Below are positions 50,438 to 57,844 of a DNA stretch of 64,000 nucleotides, one piece after another. Made by a program: the position numbers and the translations under genes. How positions within the stretch are numbered: the stretch's first letter is position 1; the number at the start of each line of letters is the position of its first letter. The notes below the pieces were generated by a model that was not told the origin of the DNA, searched no databases, and worked only from the letters and a program-made list of their open reading frames with translations. The stretch is from DASSKK01 sp035690495 (GTDB lineage: Bacteria > Actinomycetota > Actinomycetes > Propionibacteriales > Nocardioidaceae), in contig DASSKK010000095.1 of the NCBI GenBank assembly GCA_035690495.1, positions 1-64,000 on the forward strand, given 5' to 3'.

Positions 50438-51397
50438 ATGCTGCTGCTCCTGCTCGCCGCGGTGCCCCTGACCGCCAGCGCGGCGTTGGGGCTGGCGGCG
50501 CCGTGGGTCGGGAACCGGCTGCCACCGAGCACCGCTGTCAAGGTCCTCGCGACCGCCGCGCTCACCAGCGCCCTGACAACCGGGTTCTGCCTGTCGGTCA
50601 TTGCGTTCAACGCGCTCGCCCGCATCCCCGTGATCGCGGCATTGGGAAAGTGGTCGGCCGCCGCCGTCGGACTGGACGACACCCCACCCCCGATGGGCGG
50701 CGTCGTACTCGGGCTCGCCGTCATCGGCCTGATGCTGGCAGCACTGCGCCGCTCGGTGCTCACCGCCACAGACCTCACGCAGGCGGTACTCACCTGCCGC
50801 CGACTTCAAGACCTCTCCGAGGGCCTGGTGTTGGTCCCTGACCCATCACCCGGCGCATTCGCCCTACCGGGCATGCGCGGCAAGATCGTCATCACGACCG
50901 GCATGCTCCAAGCCCTCACCGCGCCGGAGCGCCGCGCTCTGATCGCCCACGAGCAGGCGCACCTTTCGCACCACCACCAGATCTACATCCAGGCCACCGA
51001 GCTGGCCGCCGCCGCCAACCCACTGCTGTTCCGACTTCCCGGGCAAGTACGTGCTCAAGCCGAGCGCTGGGCCGACGAGCAGGCCGCACAAGACGTCGAC
51101 GACCGCATGCTCACCGCGAGAGCACTCGCCAAGGCCGCCCTGGCACGCACGACGAATCCACGATCGACCACCCCGCAACCAGCCATCGCACTCCCCGCTA
51201 CCGACCACCACATGGCCAACCGCGTGCTCGCCCTCACGAAGCCACCTCCGCGACCAAGACCCCGCCTGGCCAGCGCCCTGCTCGCCCTCGTCCTGACCAG
51301 TGTGGCTTCCTCGATCTTGGTGGCGCACACCACCGAGACGAAGTTCGAGCACGCTCAGCAGAGCTACTCACATCTCTATCGCCCGCACGACGGGTGA
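50438..51397 (+). CDS. M56-family membrane metalloprotease
   Basis: This 319-residue protein has four or so membrane helices and a zinc site HEQAH (171-175). A downstream Glu lies in QAERWADEQAA. It lacks the penicillin-binding sensor domain of BlaR1, so the signal is unknown. It probably cleaves the BlaI-like repressor encoded just upstream, giving a regulated switch. Similar BlaI-M56 pairs in mycobacteria (Rv1846c-Rv1845c) respond to beta-lactam and other stress. Confidence 0.88.
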   Translation: MLLLLLAAVPLTASAALGLAAPWVGNRLPPSTAVKVLATAALTSALTTGFCLSVIAFNALARIPVIAALGKWSAAAVGLDDTPPPMGGVVLGLAVIGLMLAALRRSVLTATDLTQAVLTCRRLQDLSEGLVLVPDPSPGAFALPGMRGKIVITTGMLQALTAPERRALIAHEQAHLSHHHQIYIQATELAAAANPLLFRLPGQVRAQAERWADEQAAQDVDDRMLTARALAKAALARTTNPRSTTPQPAIALPATDHHMANRVLALTKPPPRPRPRLASALLALVLTSVASSILVAHTTETKFEHAQQSYSHLYRPHDG

Positions 51398-51482
51398 GAC
51401 CCTCGGTGGCGGCGACCCGAGTGCCGCGCGCCTGAGCTGCGAGCGACCTGGCCTCCGTGGCGAGACGCACTCTGGTCGCGCC

Positions 51483-52487
51483 TCACGGGAGGCGCAGCAC
51501 CCATCTGAGCAGGTAGTAGCAGACGGCGGCCGCGCAGCCGGCCGCGGGCAGGGTGATCACCCAGGCCACCACGATCGATCGGGCGACGCCCCAGCGGACG
51601 GCGGAGACGCGCTTGGTCGCGCCGACGCCCATCACCGAGCTGGTGATGATGTGGGTGGTCGAGACGGGCGCTGAGTACAGGTAGGCGGTGACGTAGAGAA
51701 CCGAGGAGGCGACCGACTCCGCGGCGAACCCGCGGGCCGGGTCGAGGTGGATGATCCGGCGGCCAAGGGTGCGCATGATGCGCCAGCCGCCCGACCAGGT
51801 GCCGAGCGAGATCGCCGAGGCTGCGGCCACGATCACCCAGATGGGGAGCGAGGAGTCGGCGGCGACATACCCGCCGGTCACCAGCGCGAGGAAGATGACG
51901 CCCATCGTCTTCTGGGCGTCCTGCAGTCCGTGGCCGAGCGCCATCGCGGCGGCCGACACCGTCTGGGCGTGGCGGAAGCCCCGGTTGGTCGGTCCGGGGT
52001 GGCGGCGCCGCCAGATCCACATGATCGCGAGCATCACCAGGGAGGCGAGCGCGAAGCCGACCACGGGCGAGACCACCATGGGCACCACGACCTTGCCGAC
52101 CACGGTGCTCCAGTGCACCAGGCTGCCGGAGACGAGTGCGGCGCCGACGAGACCGCCGATGAGGGCGTGGGAGGACGAGGACGGCAGCCCGAAGTACCAG
52201 GTGATCAGGTTCCACACGATGGCACCGAGCAGGGCGGCGACCACCACGACGAGGCCGTGGCTCTTCGAGCCGCCGGGCACGATGACGTCGCTGACCGTGC
52301 TGGCGACCTTCTGGCCGAGGAAGGCACCGGCGAAGTTCATGACCGCGGCCATGCCGAGCGCGACACGCGGAGTCAGCGCCCGGGTCGATACCGAGGTGGC
52401 GATCGCGTTGGCGGCGTCGTGGAAGCCGTTGGTGTAGTCGAAGGCCAGCGCGACGACGACCAGGGCGATGATGATCGCGAGTGTCAC
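51483..52487 (-). CDS. pit: Low-affinity inorganic phosphate transporter (PiT family)
   Basis: This 334-residue membrane protein has the PiT signature segments: FDYTNGFHDAANAIATSVSTRAL near the start, GLPSSSSHALIGGLVG and SAPVSTTHIITSSVMGVG. The duplicated PD001131-type halves are clear. It probably exchanges metal-phosphate with protons. GTG at 52487 directly follows the DUF47 stop, indicating an operon with DUF47. Confidence 0.95.
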   Translation of the reverse strand: MTLAIIIALVVVALAFDYTNGFHDAANAIATSVSTRALTPRVALGMAAVMNFAGAFLGQKVASTVSDVIVPGGSKSHGLVVVVAALLGAIVWNLITWYFGLPSSSSHALIGGLVGAALVSGSLVHWSTVVGKVVVPMVVSPVVGFALASLVMLAIMWIWRRRHPGPTNRGFRHAQTVSAAAMALGHGLQDAQKTMGVIFLALVTGGYVAADSSLPIWVIVAAASAISLGTWSGGWRIMRTLGRRIIHLDPARGFAAESVASSVLYVTAYLYSAPVSTTHIITSSVMGVGATKRVSAVRWGVARSIVVAWVITLPAAGCAAAVCYYLLRWVLRLP

Positions 52488-53102
52488 TCAGGACTCCTTG
52501 ACCGCGATCTGCTCGATGATGTTCGCCACCGACTCGAACGCGTCCGCAGCGGCCTCCAGCGAGTCCACGACGTCCTTGGCCTTGAGCACCTCCAGCGCGT
52601 CGTAGTCGCCGCCGAACAGGCTGGCCAGGATCAGACGGTAGGAGCGGTCGGCGGCGTTCTCCAGCCGGTTGATCTCGATCCAGTACGCCGAAAGGTCACG
52701 CATGGTGCGCAGCCGCGGCATCGCCTCGGCGGTGACCGCGGCGCACTGCTGCAGCACCTCGACCTGCTCCTGCACCCCCGCGGGCAGTTGGTCGATCTCG
52801 TAGAGGACGACAAGGTCGACCGCCTCCTCCATGAAGTCCATGACGTCGTCGAGCCGCGAGGCGAGGGCGTAGATGTCCTCGCGGTCGATGGGTGTCACGA
52901 AGGTGGTGTTGACCCGGCGGATCACCTCGTGGGTGGTCTCATCGGCGGCGTGCTCGGCGTCGCGCATCCTCCGTGCGACGTCTGCCCGGTCCGGGGCGTC
53001 GATGGTCTCGGCCAGCAGGCCCGCGCCGAGCACGAGCTGCTCGGCCTGCCGGGTGAAGAGGTCGTAGAACTCTGAGTCGCGGGGGCGCAAGCGCAACGCC
53101 AC
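52488..53102 (-). CDS. DUF47 (PhoU-like) accessory protein of Pit
   Basis: This 204-residue helical protein resembles PhoU and is the usual partner of PiT transporters (RPRDSEFYDLFTRQAEQ, IDREDIYALASRLDDVMDFMEEA). The latter segment is the DUF47 signature. GTG at 53102 was chosen because CAGGAG lies 7-12 bases upstream and it matches the family N-terminus; the longer 228-residue reading adds an unconserved leader. Confidence 0.93.
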   Translation of the reverse strand: MALRLRPRDSEFYDLFTRQAEQLVLGAGLLAETIDAPDRADVARRMRDAEHAADETTHEVIRRVNTTFVTPIDREDIYALASRLDDVMDFMEEAVDLVVLYEIDQLPAGVQEQVEVLQQCAAVTAEAMPRLRTMRDLSAYWIEINRLENAADRSYRLILASLFGGDYDALEVLKAKDVVDSLEAAADAFESVANIIEQIAVKES

Positions 53103-53247
53103 GGAAGATCTCCTGGGATCGAGGGTCGCCCGGCTCCGGACTGCCCGCGGCCAGGCTGGGAACGGCGGGAACACTAGCCGGTGCGGAACACCCCGATCAT
53201 GCGGAGCAAGCGTCGCGGCGCAGTTGTTCTAGACGATTTCGCCGGGC

Positions 53248-53290
53248 GTTCACCCGCCGTTCTTCCTCGTTCACCGACTGTTCACTTTGA
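53248..53290 (+). promoter_or_regulatory. PHO-box-like repeats upstream of the calcium-binding-repeat gene
   Basis: GTTCACCCGCC (53248), GTTCTTCCTCG (53259), GTTCACCGACT (53269) and GTTCACTTTGA (53280) are 11-base units, with one 10-base step. Orientation is rightward, towards 53508, rather than towards the DUF47-pit operon on the other side. Confidence 0.7.
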
Positions 53291-53409
53291 CGGCGCCTGG
53301 TTGCCGACATGTTTAGGCCAGAGGTGCCGAACAACGTCGGTGAGTGCGGCCCAGCTGCACACCGATTTCCTTCCCACGCCGGCCGATCTGGTCTAAAGTT
53401 CATCTGCCT

Positions 53410-53448
53410 GAATCGGACATGTCGCCAACAACAGCCAATGTCGGATTC
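53410..53448 (+). other. Hairpin in the long leader of the calcium-binding-repeat gene
   Basis: GAATCGGACAT (53410-53420) and ATGTCGGATTC (53438-53448) pair with one mismatch around a 17-base loop. A second possible stem is GGCTTC with GAAGCC (about 53451-53482). The remaining bases of 53103-53507 hold only the PHO-like repeats and no gene. Confidence 0.45.
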
Positions 53449-53507
53449 AAGGCTTCCCCCCACCCCAGGGAGGCGGCGAAGCCCCTCCCTTCAGCCAGGA
53501 GTCCCAG

Positions 53508-54167
53508 ATGAGACGTCGTTCCATCGCTGCGGTCGTGGTGCCCGCGGCATTCATCGCGGTCAGTCATCCCGCACTGGCCACCGCGGCCACCGTGCCGACC
53601 TGTCACGGCCGTGCGGCCACCATCGTCGGCACGTCCGGCGCGGACGTCATCCACGGCACTCCTCACGCCGACGTGATCGTCAGCCTCGGCGGCGCCGACA
53701 CGATCCGCGCCCGTGGTGGCAGGGACCTGGTGTGCGCCGGCGCGGGCAACGACAAGGTGTACGGCGGCTCCGGCGCGGACACGCTGGTCGGCGCGCGCGG
53801 TGCCGACCACCTCGTCGGCGGCTCCGGCCAGGACGTGGAGAACGGCAACCGCGGCGACGACGAGCTCTCGGGCGGCGCCGACGCCGACGAGCTCAACGGC
53901 GGTGCCGGTGACGACGTGGAGAACGGCAACGGCGGCGACGACCAGGTCGAGGGCGACCAGGGCGACGACGAGCTCTCCGGCGGCTACGGCGACGACGACG
54001 TGCAGGGCGACGAGGGCAACGACGTACTCGAGGGCGACCAGGGCGACGACACCCTCCAGGGTGACCAGGGCGAGGACGTCCAGGACGGCGGCGACGGCAC
54101 CGACCAGTGCGCCGGCAGCGCGACCTGCGACGACGACGACAGCCAGGGCGACGAGGACAACCAGTAG
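53508..54167 (+). CDS. Secreted acidic protein with RTX-like calcium-binding repeats
   Basis: This 219-residue protein has a Sec signal peptide (RRRSIAAVVVPAAFIAVSHPA, cleavage near 25-30). Nonapeptide-like repeats of the hemolysin type follow (GGSGADTLVGARGADHLVGG, GGADADELNGGAGDD, then GDQGDDELSGG and many DEGNDVLEGDQGDD). The second half becomes increasingly Asp/Glu-rich. It would bind calcium outside the cell. CAGGAG precedes the ATG. The PHO-like array upstream suggests phosphate-starvation control. Confidence 0.82.
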   Translation: MRRRSIAAVVVPAAFIAVSHPALATAATVPTCHGRAATIVGTSGADVIHGTPHADVIVSLGGADTIRARGGRDLVCAGAGNDKVYGGSGADTLVGARGADHLVGGSGQDVENGNRGDDELSGGADADELNGGAGDDVENGNGGDDQVEGDQGDDELSGGYGDDDVQGDEGNDVLEGDQGDDTLQGDQGEDVQDGGDGTDQCAGSATCDDDDSQGDEDNQ

Positions 54168-54188
54168 CGGCGGTCTGGGACAGGGGCC

Positions 54189-54881
54189 CTACCGTACGTC
54201 GAGCTTGTAGCCGAGCCCGCGGACCGTCACCAGCAGGTCCGCGCCGATCTTCGTGCGCAGCCGTTTGACGTGCACGTCGAGGGTCTTGGTGTCACCGACG
54301 TAGTCGGCCCCCCACACCCGGTCGATCAGCTGGCCGCGGGTGAGCACCCGGCCGGGGTTGCGCAGGAACAGCTCGAGCAGCTCGAACTCCTTCAGAGGCA
54401 GCCGTACGCCGGTGTCGTCGACGGTCACGACGTGGGCATCGACGTCCATCCGGACCGGTCCCGCCGCCAGCACGCCGTCCTCGCCGGCTCGGGAGGCCGC
54501 GTCGGCCGCGTCGTCCCCGGACGTGCCCCGCCGCAGCACCGCACGGATCCGGGCGACCAGCTCGCGGGGCGAGTACGGCTTGGTGACGTAGTCGTCGGCA
54601 CCGAGCTCCAGCCCGACGACCTTGTCGACCTCGCTGTCCTTGGCGCTGACCATGATCACCGGCACGTTCGAGGTGGCCCGGATCCGCCGGCACACCTCGG
54701 TGCCGGGCAGGCCCGGCAGCATCAGGTCGAGCAGCACGATGTCCGCGCCCGAGGTCTCGAACTCACGCACGGCGTCGGGACCGGTGCCCGCGACCGCGAC
54801 CTCGAAGCCCTCCTTGGCGAGCACGTAGGACAGCGCGTCGCGGTAGCTCTCCTCGTCGTCGACGACCAGCACCCGGGTCAC
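54189..54881 (-). CDS. regX3: OmpR-family response regulator for phosphate (RegX3/PhoP type)
   Basis: This 230-residue regulator has the receiver (VLVVDDEESYRDAL, phospho-acceptor D52 in LLDLMLPG) and a C-terminal winged helix (LPLKEFELLELFLRNPGRVL, RVWGADYVGDTKTLDVHVKRLR). It would bind PHO boxes at pst, phoU and elsewhere. The GTG overlaps the kinase stop (GTGA). The longer in-frame ATG (54971) lies inside the kinase gene and is not used. Confidence 0.94.
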   Translation of the reverse strand: MTRVLVVDDEESYRDALSYVLAKEGFEVAVAGTGPDAVREFETSGADIVLLDLMLPGLPGTEVCRRIRATSNVPVIMVSAKDSEVDKVVGLELGADDYVTKPYSPRELVARIRAVLRRGTSGDDAADAASRAGEDGVLAAGPVRMDVDAHVVTVDDTGVRLPLKEFELLELFLRNPGRVLTRGQLIDRVWGADYVGDTKTLDVHVKRLRTKIGADLLVTVRGLGYKLDVR

Positions 54882-56029
54882 GACATCGCCTCCTGGGAGT
54901 CGCGTGCGCTCGTGCGCGGGCGGCGTGGCAGCGACAGGGTGAACGTCGAGCCTTGGCCAGGTTCGGACCACACGGCGACCTCGCCTCCGTGCGAGGCGGC
55001 GACGTGCTTGACGATCGACAGGCCCAGACCGGTGCCGCCCGTGGACCGCTGCCGTGCCGGGTCGACGCGGTAGAACCGTTCGAAGATCCGGTCGATCTCC
55101 TCCGCGGGGATGCCCGCTCCCTGGTCGGTGACGGTGAGCGCGACCATCCGGCCCTTCGAGTCGTCGGCGCGCGCCGAGATCACGACCGTGCTCGCTTGAG
55201 GGGAGTACGTCACCGCGTTCTCCACAAGGTTGCCGAGCGCAAGGGCGATCTCGGCGTCGTTCCCGAGCGCCTCCAGTCCGTGCTCGCCGTCGTAGGCCAC
55301 CGAGATGCCCCGGGCCTCCGCGGCGGTCCTCGAGGCATCGATCGCCGCCTCGACCACGTCATCGACCGAGACCACGGTCGGCTCTCCGAGCGGCTCGTCG
55401 CCCTGCAACCGGGACAGCTCGATGATCTGCTGCACCAGGCGGGTCAGCCGGGCGCTCTCGGTCTGCATCCGTCCGGCGAACCGGACGACCGCCGTCTCGT
55501 CGCCGGCCGCGTCCTCGACCGCCTCGGCGAGCAGGTTCAGCGCGCCCACCGGCGTCTTCAGCTCGTGCGACACGTTCGCCACAAAGTCGCGGCGGATCGC
55601 CTCGACCCGCCGCTCGCGGGTCCGGTCGTCCACGAGCACGAGCACCAACGTGCTGCCCAGCGGCGCGACGCGGGCGGTGACGTGCAGCGGTGCGGTCCCG
55701 GCAGGACGGCGTACCTCCAGCTCACTCTCGCGGATTTCGCCGTCCCGGCGGACTGCCCACACCATCGCGACGAGCGCGTCGACGGTGAGGGCTTCGCCGG
55801 AGATGAGGTTCATGGCGTACGCCGGCGCCGATGCCTTGAGCACGCCGTCGTTCTGGTCGACCACCACCGCGCTGGAACGGAGCACGGACAGCACGGTGTC
55901 GACCCCCGGCGGCAGGAGCGGCGCGGTGGGCTCGGGTCCGCGCCGCAGCCTCTCGCTGACCACCCAGGCGATCACGACGCCCGCCCCGAGCAGCGAGCCG
56001 AGCAGGCCCGCGAGGAGCGTGTGCGTCAC
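54878..56029 (-). CDS. senX3: Phosphate-responsive sensor histidine kinase (SenX3/PhoR type)
   Basis: This 383-residue kinase has one or two N-terminal membrane helices (about 5-26). A PAS-like region (about 45-135) follows, then H155 in FVANVSHELKTPVGAL. The HATPase part has NLVENAVTYSP, DQGAGIP and STGGTGLGLSIVK. It senses low phosphate through PhoU and Pst rather than an extracellular ligand, by analogy. Divergent from phoU, as in Streptomyces phoRP-phoU. Confidence 0.94.
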   Translation of the reverse strand: MTHTLLAGLLGSLLGAGVVIAWVVSERLRRGPEPTAPLLPPGVDTVLSVLRSSAVVVDQNDGVLKASAPAYAMNLISGEALTVDALVAMVWAVRRDGEIRESELEVRRPAGTAPLHVTARVAPLGSTLVLVLVDDRTRERRVEAIRRDFVANVSHELKTPVGALNLLAEAVEDAAGDETAVVRFAGRMQTESARLTRLVQQIIELSRLQGDEPLGEPTVVSVDDVVEAAIDASRTAAEARGISVAYDGEHGLEALGNDAEIALALGNLVENAVTYSPQASTVVISARADDSKGRMVALTVTDQGAGIPAEEIDRIFERFYRVDPARQRSTGGTGLGLSIVKHVAASHGGEVAVWSEPGQGSTFTLSLPRRPRTSARDSQEAMS

Positions 56030-56099
56030 GCAGCGATGCTACCTACACCGAGCCGCGACCGGGCACATCCGGGCGTGCCGGCGGACCGACTCGACGAGA

Positions 56100-56143
56100 G
56101 TTCACCTGGCGTTCACTCGGCGTCGACCGGTGGTCCATGCGGC
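56100..56143 (+). promoter_or_regulatory. PHO box array upstream of phoU
   Basis: Four exactly phased 11-bp units: GTTCACCTGGC (56100), GTTCACTCGGC (56111), GTCGACCGGTG (56122) and GTCCATGCGGC (56133). A -10-like TAGCCT begins at 56149, 6 bases past the last unit, the same geometry as at pstS. Confidence 0.9.
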
Positions 56144-56160
56144 GGCCCTAGCCTGCGTGC

Positions 56161-56808
56161 ATGCGCACCCTGTACCTCGACCAGCTCGACACCATCCTCG
56201 ACGACGTCGTCGCGATGACGCACGAGGTTCGCACCCAGGTCCGGGCGGCGACTGCGGCGCTGCTCGGCGCGGACGGCGAGACGGCCGAGCGGGTTGTCGC
56301 CGCCGATCGCGGCATCGACATGTCCAGGACGCAGATCGAGGAGGCGTCGTTCGGCCTGATGGCGCTGCAGCAGCCCGTGGCAGGCGACCTGCGGATCCTC
56401 GTCGCAGCGTTGCGGATGGTGGCGGACCTGGAGAGGATGGGCGACCTGGCGGTGCACGTCGCCGAGGTCGCGCGGATGCGGGTGCCGTCGGCCGCCGTGC
56501 CCACAGTCGTCGAGGTCACGATCCGGCGGATGGGAATGGTGGCCGAGAACATGGTCGCCACGGTGGCGGAGATCCTGGCCGGCCGCGACGTCGACGGTGC
56601 GCGGCTGCTGGAGGCCGACGACGACGAGATGGACCGGCTGCACGCCTCGCTGTTCCGGCAGATGCTCGGCCAGCAGTGGCGGCATGGCGTTGAGTCGGCG
56701 GTGGACGTCGCGCTGCTCGGCCGCTACTACGAGCGGATCGCCGACCATGCCGTGTCGGTGGCGAGACGGCTGGTGTACGTCGAGACCGGCGAGTTCGAGC
56801 GTGGCTGA
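56161..56808 (+). CDS. phoU: Phosphate signalling protein PhoU
   Basis: This 215-residue protein consists of two three-helix PhoU repeats with the usual acidic metal-binding motifs (DLERMGDLAVHVAE and YYERIADHAVSVARR). It represses the kinase when phosphate is abundant and controls Pst. ATG 56161 is about 7 bases after the TAGCCT box, so the transcript is probably leaderless. Confidence 0.95.
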   Translation: MRTLYLDQLDTILDDVVAMTHEVRTQVRAATAALLGADGETAERVVAADRGIDMSRTQIEEASFGLMALQQPVAGDLRILVAALRMVADLERMGDLAVHVAEVARMRVPSAAVPTVVEVTIRRMGMVAENMVATVAEILAGRDVDGARLLEADDDEMDRLHASLFRQMLGQQWRHGVESAVDVALLGRYYERIADHAVSVARRLVYVETGEFERG

Positions 56809-56851
56809 CGCGTTCCGCGGCCGGCCCGACTCCTGACCCCACCCCGGCCCC

Positions 56852-56912
56852 CTCCCGATTCGTCTGCGCTTACGAGGGTCGGGCACGCGGGCCGATCGCG
56901 GACGAATCGGGG
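56852..56912. repeat. Palindromic repeat family C, copy 3
   Basis: CTCCCGATTCGTCTGCG and CGCGGACGAATCGGGG are imperfect complements. The loop region TTACGAGGGTC...CACGCGGG..CGATCGCGG is nearly identical to that of copy 1 (9923-9982), so the family is conserved beyond its stem. It lies between phoU and the next gene. Confidence 0.88.
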
Positions 56913-56922
56913 TGGGCGGTGC

Positions 56923-56928
56923 CATAGT
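56923..56928 (+). promoter_or_regulatory. -10 box of the maleylpyruvate-isomerase-like gene
   Basis: CATAGT ends 6 nt before GTG 56935, consistent with a leaderless transcript. Confidence 0.4.
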
Positions 56929-56934
56929 GGTCAG

Positions 56935-57798
56935 GTGCCTTCGAGCGGTCGCCGGCTCGCCTCGCCTGGATTGGACTTCGTCGAGGAGTACGCCGTGTCC
57001 GCACGACGGTTCGTGGCGACGGTGGCCGGCTCCGACCTCCGTGCTCCCGTGCCCGGCTGCCCAGGCTGGACGGCGTACGACCTGGTCACCCACCTCGGCA
57101 ACGTGCACGCATGGGCCGCCACCATCGTCGAGACCGGGCGGCGCGCCGCCCAGCAGAACGACGAGCCGAGGACACGGCGCCCACGGGTGGTCGCCGACTG
57201 GTACGCCGGCAAGGCCGAGGACCTCCTCGCGGTGCTTCGTGCCGCCGACCCGCACCAGCCGTGCTGGAACTTCGTGTTCGGCGACGGCCCCGACTCGCGG
57301 GCCAGGTTCTGGTCGCGCCGCCAGCTCCACGAGACGGTGATCCACCAGGGCGACCTCGACGCCGCAGCCGGCTGCGAGCCGCAGGCCGAGCAGTCGGCGC
57401 CCGGGGTGGTCGCCGCCGACGGCGTCGCCGAGGTGCTCGGCGTGTTCCTCAAGCTGATGCACGACCGTGGCCACCCAGCCCGGCTCGCCGCACCGCTGTG
57501 CCTGGTCGCCGAGGACACCCGCGACACGTGGACGCTGACTCCGCGACCGGGCGGCGAGCAGGCCCCGGCCGTGCCGGCGGGTCCACCGCAGGTCGTGGAG
57601 CGACGGCATCGGGCCGTCCCCCACCACCCCGCCCAGGCAGCCCCCCACCACCCCGCCCAGCCAGACCGCGTGGAGGCGCCTTCCGGCGTACTCCATCGGC
57701 TGCTCTGGCGGCGGCTGCCACCCGACGACCCACAGGTGCGGCTGGTCGGGAACCGGGACCGTCTGACCGCGTTCCTGCAGTCCCCCCTCACCCCGTAG
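56935..57798 (+). CDS. Maleylpyruvate isomerase/DinB-like mycothiol-dependent protein
   Basis: This 287-residue protein matches the mycothiol-dependent maleylpyruvate isomerase fold. It has VPGCPGWTAYDLVTHLGNVHAW with the metal-binding histidine, and RRQLHETVIHQGDLDAA. A C-terminal MDMPI_C-like part follows. The segment HHPAQAAPHHPAQPDRVE (about residue 225) is low-complexity and encoded by a short tandem duplication. Substrate unknown; mshA in the window shows mycothiol is available. Confidence 0.82.
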   Translation: MPSSGRRLASPGLDFVEEYAVSARRFVATVAGSDLRAPVPGCPGWTAYDLVTHLGNVHAWAATIVETGRRAAQQNDEPRTRRPRVVADWYAGKAEDLLAVLRAADPHQPCWNFVFGDGPDSRARFWSRRQLHETVIHQGDLDAAAGCEPQAEQSAPGVVAADGVAEVLGVFLKLMHDRGHPARLAAPLCLVAEDTRDTWTLTPRPGGEQAPAVPAGPPQVVERRHRAVPHHPAQAAPHHPAQPDRVEAPSGVLHRLLWRRLPPDDPQVRLVGNRDRLTAFLQSPLTP

Positions 57799-57831
57799 GA
57801 AACCGGCTCGCGGAGTGGGGGTGGCGCCGGA

Positions 57832-57837
57832 TAGGTT
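57832..57837 (+). promoter_or_regulatory. -10 box of the ABC exporter operon
   Basis: TAGGTT ends 7 nt before ATG 57845. This supports 57845 over an in-frame GTG at 57815. Confidence 0.45.
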
Positions 57838-57844
57838 CTCCCCC

